Assembly (NCBI RefSeq): GCF_001949145.1
Contig: NW_019091360.1
Coordinates: 680,440-744,439 of the forward strand
Source: Acanthaster planci
Lineage: Eukaryota; Echinodermata; Asteroidea; Valvatida; Acanthasteridae
Length of the DNA stretch: 64,000 nucleotides
Direction of reading: 5' to 3'
Part shown: positions 11,801 to 23,330 of the stretch, one piece after another
Numbering within the stretch: the stretch's first letter is position 1
How the letters are laid out: every line of letters starts with the position of its first letter
Notes under the pieces: generated by a model
What the model saw: only the letters and a program-made list of their open reading frames with translations
Told to the model about the DNA's origin: nothing
The model's database searches: none
Translations under genes and position numbers: made by a program

Positions 11801-14800
11801 ATAGCATTTTCATTTTGTAAGGTGAAGAGCCAATACCTCAAATGCATGTTTTTTTCTTCAGAAAATACAGCCAATTTCCTACCTGCAGTTCTGGATTTTT
11901 CCTAGATACGGATTGCTTAAAATGAAATTTCTTTCTTCTGCTTCTAAAACTACTTCTTTTGTGTTCTACATTCTCAAACAAGCTCAGTTGGGTGAAATGT
12001 AAGGTTCTTGTACAAAATTTTGTTTTCAGAAAAGTCCAGATAAGCAACCTTCTGCCAGCTACATGTAGATTTCAGTTTCGAACTTTGGCATTTTTCAACG
12101 GTTTGTCAAAAATCACAAGAGCCAAAAAATTAACCAAAAATACAGGTTGAATGGTCATTCTGTACATGTGCTTCCAAATACTTGTTCCCTACATAACTGT
12201 CTTATTTACTTTGCCATCTAATGTGTGTTTAATCAAAGTAGATTCTAGAGTTTCCTTTTGAACGTCTTGACTACTGACTATACATGTATTTCACCGGAAT
12301 AATAGGATTTTGTCACTGGAATCTGACCATGGAGTTACATGTATTATTGAGATCTAGAATTAGGGAAGCGACTGTACATTGCATCATCCACTCGCACAGT
12401 GCCCACGTACGTATATGTAACCCCAGAACCATCTACTTGATGGTGAGTTCCAATCAGTAAACCAAACAAAATGCCCCAGAAAGAAATCGACTTTTGACGA
12501 TCTCCCGATAACAATTTTGCCTTCATTTCAAATTGTTACCATGAGCAAATATGATTCAAGGAGTCAGAAGAAAGTACGGCAGAAAATACCTGAGATTGTA
12601 CAGCAGAGCATTAAGAATCCAAAATGTCTGAATGTGGCAAACTACACCAAAGGACTACTCTTAGTTCCACCCTTTTTAAAATTTTCTTGGAGATTGAAAG
12701 GGGTACTACAGCTCGAAAAGAGAACTGTGTTTCTTGTGTGGTCTGTCCCTTTCCTGAAATCATGATTTAAATTGTTTAGATAAAAATGACTTTTAAAAAA
12801 TCACATCAAAGAAACCTTAAATTCTTTGGGGCATTTGAAAGGAAGAAATGGCTGAATTAAATATACTGATGTCTTTGGAGCACTTCCACACTACCAGAAT
12901 TGGGTCATTTTGTGTATAATGTTTCTCTTTACACTTATTTGACATTTACATGTATATGTGTACCTGATGTACATGTACGTGTACTTGTATCTGTACACCA
13001 CTCTCTATTTTGTATGACTGGATTTACGTTTACATGTATTTTATGGAATTCAATAACCCTTCCATCTACATACATTTAGATAAAGCAGAATTGCCAAATA
13101 CCAGTTTCATGGAAAGTGGTATTGTCAAATACATGTATCACGAACATTGGAATACCAATGATGTGAACTTGTGTAAGACATGTGTTAGCAAGTACAGAAG
13201 TTTTATACCAACTGAAGAAGCAAGACACTGATCTTTACTCATCTTGTTTTATCATTGAAATTTGCATAAACTGTTTATTCATACCAAGAGTTTGTGTGTA
13301 TTTCAGCATACAGGAAACTGGACATAGCAAACTTGGGTGTTTGATTAGAAATACAGTTCAACATCTGAACATATGATAAACTTAACCCCAGCAGTCAGCA
13401 CTTGGTCCTTTAGTCATCACCTGGTATTCACGTATCATGTCTTGAACTTCAGGACAAAAAGCCTTCTGGACAGCTTTAGAGATCAATTTTAAAAAATTGA
13501 TTTAAATTTTAAAAAATCTGAATAAAGAAAATCTTTTAAAAAATGATTTTTATGGACCCTGGTGCGGTATCGCTACTTACCTCACGTGCGCTAGCACTCT
13601 GCATTCATCGCTCTCCCCTGTGCATCGCAATCATCATGCCTGCAATGTACATGTAATCCTCTTTTCATGTCTCATTTGTCAAGATGAGTTACTGTTTCAA
13701 TTTAATAAAAATCAGATCTCTACAATATTGTGTATAATTATACTTCTTTAATCATTAAAAATCTATGAACAAATTAAACACTTCAAAGAGGATCGTTGAT
13801 GAACTTATTTCCATACAAGCACCCTGCTTATAAAGCCAGCTACACTGACCGAGGTCATTCTTATAAAACAACAGGTTTTGCAATGATACAGCCATCGTGA
13901 TTTGCCATCATGACTGACGTGGTGTGCACGACTTCATTTTTTTGTATGTTTGTAAGAATCAATGACTTCAGATTTGTTTTACAGACAATGCTAGGTTTTG
14001 TCACTTTGAGATTCTGTTTTGAGAGCTTGTATGTCCAAAACTACACATCTTCAATCAGGGTTCTCTGTTCTTGGTCACCCCCAAAAAAATCTCTTGACAT
14101 TTAGATAAAGAATTATCCCCACATGTTTTGACGGACGGGTTTCCTACAGGAAACTAATTAGCGATAGTCATGACCACCAATGACTACATGTAGTCAACTA
14201 GTCACACTAGTTGTATGGGCCTAGTTAGGATGTGCACTTTTTACATGTACATGATTGATCTCATGCTGTCTTCCTTTGTACTTGCCTGGCATATTGCTGG
14301 ATAAAAGAAGTAACCTTGTGTTGATATACCGGTACAGTTGTACAGAACAGACACATTTACGAATGTATACACGTACATCAGTGAATTTCCTTAGTTTAAC
14401 TAAAACTGATGTTTTTACTTCCAGCTTGTGATGATTTTCAGGACAGCAATGAAGATGGGACAATGAACCTAGTGCATGTGAGGTAAGTTACCTACAATAT
14501 GTAAAAAATGTGATGAGGTTTACCTGTATGTAAACATTATTTTGGGAGGGCAGTTGACCAATTTCAGTATTCAGTATTATATTTACATACCAGTAGGATT
14601 TGAACACTGCTCTTCTTATCCAGCAAATTGATACATATGTACATTTATGCCTTAACAACAGAGCAATTTGATTTGAAAGCACTTACATGTACCATTTGCA
14701 CAGCTGAAGTTGTAGTTTAGATATGTGAAGCTACTGATTTCCAAAGGTACCATATATAGCAACACAATAAATGGAAGTTCTCTTGAAAAAAGAGTCAGTC

Positions 14801-17800
14801 CATTCTTTATAGCAAACACTGTAGAATGATGTTCGTTAAAGGAAATATTTGAAATAACATATTTAGGACAAACTTTATCAACTGAAAGTGCACTGAAATA
14901 GGTTTACATGTATGTATTCAAGGGTATTTTGGGTACCAGGTACCCATTTCTGTAAAGATCAGTATATGTACCCAGACAACCTAAACATTAAGGGGGAGGG
15001 GACACCCCTTCAGTAACCCAGTATAGTCACAGGATTTTTCCCCAAACCGAACATTACTGATCGATGTATGCACAGTTATGTAAATGTACATATATGTCAT
15101 TGGGTCCCAGCCCTCAAAATATCTAGTCCGAACATGGAGAAAGGAATAGAGCGATTAAAACATGCAGCATGGTTGCAATGCTCTGAAGTTTTGACACACG
15201 GATTGGATTTTGTGAAGCGCAGTGGTCCATCAGTGTGAACACCTGTGCCTGCATACATGTGTATGGGCATGGACTGGTAAATGGTGAATTCGCCCTGTGA
15301 CAGCCCAACAAAAATCACCTCTCCTTTGTGCCGCTGAAAATATGTGCACTACATGTAAAACCTTCAAAATACTGGTAAGTGGAAAATACCTTTGCATAAA
15401 GGGGAATCTACTTGTTGTTTCTGTGAAGTGGCTCTTTCACGGAAGTGCATGTACCTGGTATTTCAGACATTTTGATCATTTCACATTTTTTGGAGTGTCA
15501 AATTTGGAATGCACTTTGAGTTGACGCAGGGGTCTCTGACTCCCAGCCATTCCATACTGTTCTTGCTATTTTTGGTAGTAGGAACCCGTTTGCCATACAT
15601 GCAGGCCTTGTGCCAGGGCTTGCAGAATCGGTAGTCCAATGTCCTGGGACAACCAAAATATTTTGTCGGGCAACCAAATGTTCCAGGCTGCCAGCGCGAC
15701 GGGCAAGCACCTTTTTCTTTTTTTTTTGCCTGGCGTTTTGACATTTCAGCACCGTGCACTGAAAAAGATTGCAAAAAAAGATCAAAGTGGCCAAACAAAT
15801 ACCTCTGGTTTTGGTTTCCCCACCGACCCTAATTTTTCGGCGTGACCCTAAACAAGTTAGAAAAACAAATTTAAAAAATTGAAAAAAAAATTAATGCCAA
15901 TGTCTTTTCTGTCCTCACTAAACACTTTCAACAACCCTTTCTCATGTTAAAATGCTTGTTTTCATATGTTTTCCTACTTACATTTGCAATTTTTGAAAAG
16001 AAACTTCTGTCATTTTCACGAGTTCCACTCGCGTTTTGCTGTCGCAGTGGTGAAAACGTGCGCAAAGCTCAACGCATGAAAGCAAAGCTGCGCTGGTTCC
16101 CACCACGCTGTGCCCATGCAAAAGAACGCGTGGTGGAAATGTGCTAACCAGCCTTTACGTCCAGGTCTATAAAATTACATCGGTGTCGTACACGCATGCA
16201 ACCATGCAGCTGCAGGTCTAAAAAACATCGATGTTGCAAGAGGATTTCTGCAAGTTAATTCACAGAACTTGGTCTCTTATTTATGTATTTATTGTCTGTG
16301 CTCACGAGTCTGAGCACACGGTTTATTGCACGCCCGTCTGGATGTATCATGGACGCTTACCACGCGATACATGGACATTGCTGGCCAGTTTGCCCTTGTG
16401 ATTACCTGACTACCATTGTGTGATTTGTCCATAATTCTTGTGAATTGTTGACTGCGGAAATTTTTACATATATTAAGACGTGTTTTTATCACTGTTTGAG
16501 ACAATTTTTGGAAGCTTTCATCCCCATTCAGGCTATTACATTAGCACAAAAAATTGACCTAACAAAATTCTGACCTACCGATACTATTTTTGAGAGGCAT
16601 GTAATCGGAAGCAGAAGTGGCATAAACAGTGAACGAGAATAGTGTACTCGTGTGGTATCATGCCCTACCATGTGCTAGGCTTTGCCAGTACAACCCACCA
16701 GTCTACTCTGTTCGTGGCGTTCACGATCACTTATCGCCCTATCGCGCCAGCATCACGTTTCAAAAACACAAGTGAAAACACATCCACAACGACTCAGTTT
16801 TTGTGATCTTCTACATGTATTTATTATCACGAAAAGCATAATATTTGATCTAAGTTTTAACAGGCAGGCCTATTCTGAATTTTTCACTAGCCCACCTGGC
16901 AACCAAGGAACCAAGTTAAGGTAGTCCGGAGCATTTTTTGCTAGAATTTGTATGCTAGGCTAGTACTATTTTGAGGCCTGACATGCTTCATCTAGTCTCG
17001 TGTGCTTCCACCACACTGCACTCACAACGTAACTTGTCTCATGCTTGGGCCATGGGAGAGCAGAAATTATCAATTATGACTCCGCGTACATATTATGTAT
17101 GCATATTTTTTGCAGGAAAAATCCATACAATTTTACATAGCAAGTACATGTGATATCCTAAAAATATACACTTGCTGGCGGACAAAGGCCGGGATCCGTC
17201 CATGATAGCAGTGCATGCAACTCCGTACGGGGATGTGTCCTAACTGTAATGCTACATAAACACCAATGCAGCAATCAAGGACCGTGCCAATAAACGGACG
17301 TTGCCATTTGACTTTTCACTGACACTTTTTGCCAACTGTGGCACAGAAGTCAATGCCAATGCGGGATTTTTTAAATGCCCAGTTACATGTACACAAAGGA
17401 TTTCGCTGTGCTTTTTGTGGAAATGGAACGTTCATTTCTCTGCATTATGAAGTATAGCACAAAAATTTGTCTGTATGTTACAAGCATAACACTTGAGCAA
17501 GCTTCATTTGGATAAGGCTAATTTGAATGAAATGGCCATGTAAGGAGGTCAGAACAACATAAAAGGTGTAGATGGCCTAGGGTGTGGCCATGCTAGCCTG
17601 CATCCTTCACTGCACTACAGTCGGTTACTCCTTGACCACTTCTTTGATATGTGATCTTATTCATTTGGAAGGCCATAAGGTTTTCCAGAGCCTTTTAGGT
17701 CATTGATTTTTCTCTGGTTTTTTCCCCTAGGCTGGAAATTTGCAACCTGTACAATGTTTACATACGAAACTACAGTTGTCAATTTATTCACATAATATTG

Positions 17801-20800
17801 TACAATAGCTGGAAGAGTAACTCTACAGATCAAGACCTATAATTTCTGTTCTGATATAATCAATGCAAAGGTTAATTTAGCTTAACTGATTTCAGAATCA
17901 ATAAGTTCAATATGTTCTAAAGAGCCTCGTCAGTGCTTTGTTTACAATGAAGTAGGAATTTAAAATTGTTAAAGGAAGATGGTGCACATAGAACAGACCA
18001 AGAGCAACACGCCGACTTTAGTAGGCAAAATGATGACTTACATGCACATGTATAAAAGCAGGCTTTAATAGGAATAAAAATTCTAATGGAAATGCATTAG
18101 AGACAATCAGGACTTTCGTAAGACTGCCAACTTGAGTGATTTGCTACATTGTACGATGTTAGCTTAGCCAGAGTTTTATACTGTACCAGAGAGAAGTTGA
18201 TAGAGATTCCTTGTAAACACCAAAACATACATGTAGCACCAACCAATGCGGCTCAAAGATGCTAAAAGGTGCATCATGCGATCTACAAAACACTACACTT
18301 TCTATTCACTATGCTCAAGATGGAAATATAGTAAGGGGCATGAATGGGGTTCATGCATGCCATAGCACTTGCAAGGCACCAGCGCAGCGAGGATGACCCA
18401 ATCATGTGGTGGAGTGGTGCAATTTAGCATGTTTCAGCGTAAGTTGTTAATTAAAAGCAAACATTTGAAAAGGGTTTGATAGGTATTTATTTTTTGGTAC
18501 TTTGCAGAAAGTTTTCTTTACTTTTTAAGCCATTCTTAGAGGGAAATTTTGTAAGTTCCGTTTCAAGCAGTGAATTCCGTTTCAAAGTGTTGATTCTGCG
18601 AATTTCGTCCGTTTGCTGCAATCACAGAAAATGATGCGCTCTACGAATATAAAGCAAGACACCTTCACATTTTTTAACATGACTGTTTTATGGGTACTAG
18701 GCCTGAAAAAAGAGAACAGATATTGACATCAGTAGTCAAGTATCCAGGCACCTTTCACTGGCTTATAATGAAAAGATTTTGATGTGTAGTTAAACGTTCA
18801 TTTAAATTTTTCTGCCAGAGGTAAAAGTTTAAACAGAAAAAATTGATTCTGGTCATTTTGGGTTACCTATGTTGATTATATTACATGTACACACATGATG
18901 AAACACACTTGTTTTACACTGTTCTACTAGTTAAAATGGAATTTTGGAAATTGTTGTTTGTGACAGAGGGAGTCGTAAGCTTTAGTTTGTATAAGATAAA
19001 AGATCATTGTTCTAAAATCCAATTTTGTTTTAGGGGCATCTGGCGTACTCTTTTGTTAAAAGCACTGTAAAGGATGGTGGTAGTTTCGTTTATTTTTTAC
19101 ATTAATTAACAGAAATATAAACATTATTAACTCTTTTCCAGATGTCAACAGCGAAATGGCCGTAAAATGATTACAACAGTTGAGGGAATTCCACACATTT
19201 ATTCACAAACCCGCCTTGTCAAGAAAATGAAAAAGGTTTGTACCGGTATACATATCTTTGTATTTCTGGTAATGAATTTAGTGTAGAAATGTGTTGTGAC
19301 ATGCGACAGTTGCTATAAACTAATCCAACGACCATGATAACACCATCAGTGGTAATTTGTAGTGGGACCAACTAAAGGTGGTAAAGCATGGTAGTTACAG
19401 TCCCATGACAGTTGCTCAGCCTCTGAAGGGGGCCATTGGGAAAGTCTAGTGAAACATCACTCATTTATACAGGAATAATGGCATAATAATTCTCTGATGC
19501 ATCGATAAAAGTTTCACACATGGTCCAGTTTAGCGTGTTCACCAGCAAAATGGATTGCAAAGGGTAAGATGTCATACAGGGAATAATTTTCCAGGTATTG
19601 TATCTCAATTAGCAATGCATTTTCAGCCATTTACTATACACTTTTTTTATGAATTGCAGTTGCTCCGATGCAACTAGAAACAAACATGTTTATGGGAGTT
19701 TACGAGAGAGTGGCACTTTCTGCGATCGCTGACCCTCTAATCTGAATTACTAAGCTAGCTCTGAAGTGCTGATAACACAACTAAAACACAGTGTAAGCCT
19801 ATAATATACAGTCCACTCTCGTTTGTACTACAAAATCAGCCATTACAGAATTAAATGCTTACCGCCCGATCACTTATTCATAATGAGAGTGGCAGAACTG
19901 GAGTAACCTTGGTCAAGGCATTTGTCATTTGTTGCAGCGCAGCGCTCACCAGCCACTCGCTGACCTAGAAGGTACCAGTACCTGCGTACGTACATACCTG
20001 CACATATTGCAAAATCAAGACAAAGAGCAACCTCACACAGCCAAAGGAATATGCACATCAGCTGAACCAGGACGAAGGTCTTGGTGTAACTGTCCATGGA
20101 AGCTGTATTGGGCAGTGCTTATTACACTAACGACAAGGGGCCGATGTTTTAAATATGCTTTTGAATTGGTTCATTACTACATAGTAACTGCATAATTCAT
20201 GTCGGTCGTAAGGTGAAAGGTTAACAAAATCCGACTTGCAGGAATTGGCCCTATTGCTACGGTGTACCCATTGTAGCCAGTGCATCGGCAGGCCAACTGA
20301 TGGCTCTTTGCGGTGGCTGCGGCAATGCATTGGAGATCATTGTGTATGCCGCACGCACCACACGTACGGAAGTTAAGTCTGGCCAAATGGTCTGGCCCAA
20401 CTGCTTGCGCTTGCCCATGCGATGGCTGCCCAATTAGAGCCACAAACCACAACATGCCCATGCGCAGTGGACGAACCATGTGACTGGAACGCAGAGCTTT
20501 TGTGTAGCCAAATCTCACTCCCAAAAAATAAACAAAAGTTTGGGAAAAAAAGAACGAAGAACAAAAAATAAAAACAGACACCAATAGCATTTTCGTTTTT
20601 ACGAAATTTTATTGAAGCGAAAAAGGTGCGCCCTCATTTGATGAAAAAAGTAATTTGACTCATTGGGAAACCCCGCCCGAGTACGCATGTGCAAAGCGCT
20701 GCGGTGCGGTATCAGAAATTGGACCACCACAAAGCGACACACATGCACAACGCAAAAGAAAGATTTGCCACACAAAGGTACACAGTTTAAATGATTTACA

Positions 20801-22717
20801 GTACATGTAATGTGTTATTTATCAGCCGATTGACAACAAAATTCCTCCGCAAAAATGTCTTTCTATGAACAAAAACTTGTGGCACCAAAGTATAAAATAA
20901 CCACAATATCATTTCGTCGTAGGGAGATTTACGGTATGGTAACTGTGCGTCAGTGTATAGGTACATGTAATAATGACACAAAATTGGTACATAATGACTA
21001 AACTTCAAAATAAATCGGGACCTTTTAAATCGAATTTTTGATAACTTGAATTTTTGTCCATTGCCCAGAGATTGGAGGTATCGAGATTTTACTGTACATG
21101 TATACTTAGCTGCGATTGGTTACTGTGCACTCATTGCATGCCTGCATCTATTCATATTCACATACAAGGTCGTGCACTAGAAATCTAGCGCAAACATAAA
21201 GAAAAACATAGGCTTCCGTGGACGGTTGCACCAAGGCGTTCGTCCTGGTTCAGCTAATTTGCATATTTCTTAGGCTGCATGAAGTCGCTCTTCGCCTTGA
21301 TTTTGCAATGTACGTGTATGTAGGTATGTGTATGCACTTACACAGGTATGTACTAGGTCAGCGAGCGGCTGGTGTGCACTGTGCTGTGACAAATGACGAA
21401 CGCCTTGACCAGGACTAAACTGGAGGGACCTTCAACATGTTCAATGAGAATGTGCGCTTGCATGATGTACTCCTGGCCAGACATAGCTATCCAATCACAA
21501 TGTCACCTTATGACATCATGCCCCTTTCTCGCACGCGTGCGGCCGGGGTGCTTACTACAAACTCAGATTAGACCAGCTTATTAATTAGTTGTGCCATTTT
21601 CCAACTGGTATCAAACATTAAAAGACAAATTATTAAATTAAAGGAAAATCATGTTTTTCCATAGCACAATTTGTGCAGGAAAGAATACATTAATGAATGG
21701 TCCTTAAGCTGCTAATCAATCTCAACTTTCACACTAGCCATTGCACATAGCGTGCTAGCGGCAAGGAGTACTAGGGTAACCTTCTAATGGGACTGTGAAA
21801 GTTGTTTTGATTCATTGCCTGCAGTACAGTGACAATGCACATGCTGTCAACTAATTAGGTTTGGGAGTTTAAGATTTCATTTCGCAGAACCACTTTGCAG
21901 ACATGATGGCCAAACGATGACATGAAAGTTAAAAAAAACACTGAGGATGACATCGAGGATGCAATATCATCACAAAAAGTTTTGGCTGGTAACCTGATTT
22001 GTCAAGCAAGGCTTTCTCACGCTCAAACAATTTTTTTTCCTGATATCTTGATTTCTGGTCACAGTCTGACTTGCTTTATCATTCCCAATATCAAGATTTT
22101 TGCCTAAGAAATTTATTTCAGCGATATCAGGTTTTTAAGTGATATTGAATAATCAAGTAATATTGATTTATTGATGGACCCAAAAAATCAATACAACACA
22201 AAAATGTAATGCCATTTTGCCGCCTGAACTGTAATTGGAGTTTGCAATAAATTTGATGCAAATGAGCCATTCAAAACAGGGAGAGAGCAAAAGTGTATTT
22301 TTGTTTATGTGGGTTTTGTGAAATCCATAGCATCTTATCTGTGGAAAATTGTGTACTCCAAAGTTGTCAAGGAACTTGAGCAAACAGATTTCATATGCAA
22401 GTCCACTATTTTCTGTTTGAAGAGAGTGTCTGTTTTTATCCAAATTGCGTCAATTCACTGTGAGAATGAATACACATAAAAACGTGTCTTTGTTGAGAGA
22501 GTGAATATACCATTTAGAATTCTTGCTTTTGTTTATGTATTTCTTTGTTTGTTTTAATTCTTACATGTAGTTCTTCAACTGTAATGGAAACGTGAACAAC
22601 GAAAAGGATTTTGGAGAAGTGATCCAGTTGCAAGGAGATCAGAGGAAGAATGTCAAGGACTTCCTTGTCAAAATTGGACTTGCCAAAGATTCTCAGGTTA
22701 AACTCCATGGCTTTTAA
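8882..22717 (+). CDS. Translation initiation factor eIF1-like (SUI1 family), four coding exons
   Basis: eIF1 sits on the 40S ribosomal subunit near the P site and enforces AUG selection during scanning. The coding exons are 8882-8924, 14425-14482, 19142-19235 and 22571-22717. The intron phases are 1, 2 and 0, all with GT-AG ends, and the total is 342 bases: 113 codons plus TAA, the length of human eIF1. Visible family signatures are CQQRNGRKMITTVEGI (the basic loop and first strand, residues about 35-50), GEVIQLQGDQRKN, FLVKIGLAKDSQ and the C-terminal KLHGF. The first exon was chosen because its Kozak-fit ATG, donor and phase join exactly to exon 2, which aligns to the SFDPF-like N-terminal segment of known eIF1. 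The N-tail (MDAEISIENLRMTS) and the segment PHIYSQTRLVKKMKK differ clearly from the usual eIF1, so this is probably a divergent paralogue. An intact frame across four exons argues for a working gene. Exons 2-4 are near certain; exon 1 is slightly less so. Confidence 0.9.
9044..9745. repeat. 700-bp segment with perfect 19-bp terminal inverted repeats
   Basis: GTCATGCTATTTAGCGTCA at 9044-9062 is matched exactly by its reverse complement at 9727-9745. The enclosed DNA is noncoding and includes a C/T-rich tract and a T tract. It may be a small nonautonomous element, although no target-site duplication is clear. Confidence 0.5.
10125..10350. repeat. Dispersed repeat, inverted partner of 18355-18590
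   Basis: The block reading AACACTTTCAAACGGAAT..CTGCTTGAAAG through GGATTGCTAAATTACACCACTCC is found in reverse complement at about 18355-18590. There the matching words are GGAGTGGTGCAATTTAGCA, AAACATTTGAAAAGGGTTTG and TTTCAAGCAGTGAATTCCG. It lies in intron 1 and its partner in intron 2 of the eIF1 gene. It is noncoding. Confidence 0.75.
15790..16510 (+). repeat. Repeat B, copy 1 (uninterrupted)
   Basis: This is similar, in the same orientation, to 53669-54208 plus 55054-55170. Shared blocks include GCCCATGCAAAAGAACG.GTG.TGGAAATGTG, GATTTCTGCAAGTTAATTC.CAGAACTTGGTCTCTT and TGTCCATAATTCT..TGAAT.GTTGACTGC. It is noncoding. Similarity may begin earlier, near 15640, but is too weak to call. Confidence 0.75.
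18355..18590. repeat. Dispersed repeat, inverted partner of 10125-10350
   Basis: Reverse-complement partner of the intron 1 repeat, with scattered substitutions and indels. It is noncoding and lies within eIF1 intron 2. Confidence 0.75.
19236..22570 (+). other. eIF1 intron 3 with an inverted-repeat pair
   Basis: This 3.3 kb intron runs from GGTTTGTA to TTACATGTAG. It holds the inverted-repeat pair 19885-20100 and 21212-21418. No further gene is recognised. Confidence 0.7.
19885..21418. repeat. Inverted-repeat pair of about 210 bp spaced by 1.1 kb
   Basis: The arms are 19885-20100 (minus orientation) and 21212-21418 (plus). Both read ACCAAG.C.TTCGTCCTGGTTCAGCT, then CTTGATTTTGCAAT, then CTAGGTCAGCGAG.GGCTGGTG, then CAAATGAC.AA.GCCTTGACCA. 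Both arms keep an open frame of about 66-75 codons with similar translations (KTFVLVQLMCIFLWL and KAFVLVQLICIFLRL), but the plus arm starts with GTG and no domain is recognised. It is most likely the two ends of a noncoding element. Confidence 0.7.
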
Positions 22718-22922
22718 ATCATCACCCTCCTGTTTATTTAAAATTTATTGTTTTCTTTTTCAACATTGTGAATTGTTTAAAAAACAAAACAGCTGTTCAT
22801 CTCATTCTGACTTTGCATGGTAAGAATGATCAAGGAGAGTGTTACCTACATGCACATGTAGTGTGTGCTTCTGGTGTCATGGCTCATCAACAATTTGTGG
22901 TGTCAAGGTTGAGGTTTGTTAA

Positions 22923-23330
22923 TAGAGGGATCCCAATACGACGCTTTGAGCGTCGATCTGCGCACTTCTGCGTTTGAAAACAAGGCTGTATGTGTCAGCT
23001 TCAATTCTTAATACGATCAGACGATTGAAAGTAAGGAGTCAAGACACAAAATACATACAGGTTTGTTAAATTCAGACTTTTCAGACTGCAGATTTTTGTG
23101 GAAGAGTCTTTCAGGATGACTCGAGATGTAAAATCAAAAGAAAAAATGATGGCAATTTACTGTGAACTGGCGTACCTGCGATGGTCATGTATCTTGTGCA
23201 GTGGGCGTGGTTTAAACCAGATACTGCATGTACTGTGTGGACTCCGTTGGCGCGCCCAATAAAGTTCAACACAGAGAGCCTCGGTTTCGATGCAGATATG
23301 TGCAGACAGCACTATTGTGAAATCCCTCTA
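22923..23330 (+). mobile_element. MITE A, copy 2, with short terminal inverted repeats and TA ends
   Basis: The left end reads TAGAGGGATCCC and the right end GAAATCCCTCTA, so GAGGGAT is inverted at the termini beside TA dinucleotides, as in Tc1/mariner-type MITEs. The body matches the reverse complement of 7785-8205. It begins about 200 bases after the eIF1 stop codon and could contribute the 3' UTR; an AATAAA lies at about 23259. Confidence 0.7.

Larger units (their letters stand above)
8925..14424 (+). other. eIF1 intron 1 with repeats
   Basis: This 5.5 kb intron runs from GGTAAGA to TTACTTCCAG. It holds a hairpin at about 8988-9026 (CCATGGAGGT pairing with ACCTCCATGG), a 19-base inverted repeat at 9044-9062 and 9727-9745, a pyrimidine-rich tract at 9505-9600, the repeat arm at 10125-10350 and an AT-rich tract near 13480-13550. 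I recognise no other gene in it. Confidence 0.7.
14483..19141 (+). other. eIF1 intron 2 with repeats
   Basis: This 4.7 kb intron runs from GGTAAGTT to CTCTTTTCCAG. It contains copy 1 of repeat B (15790-16510) and the inverted-repeat arm at 18355-18590. No other gene is recognised. Confidence 0.7.

Noticed and set aside
20177-20590. Minus-strand frame of 137 codons
   Set aside because: Located between the arms of an inverted repeat in eIF1 intron 3; composition and lack of motifs suggest chance.
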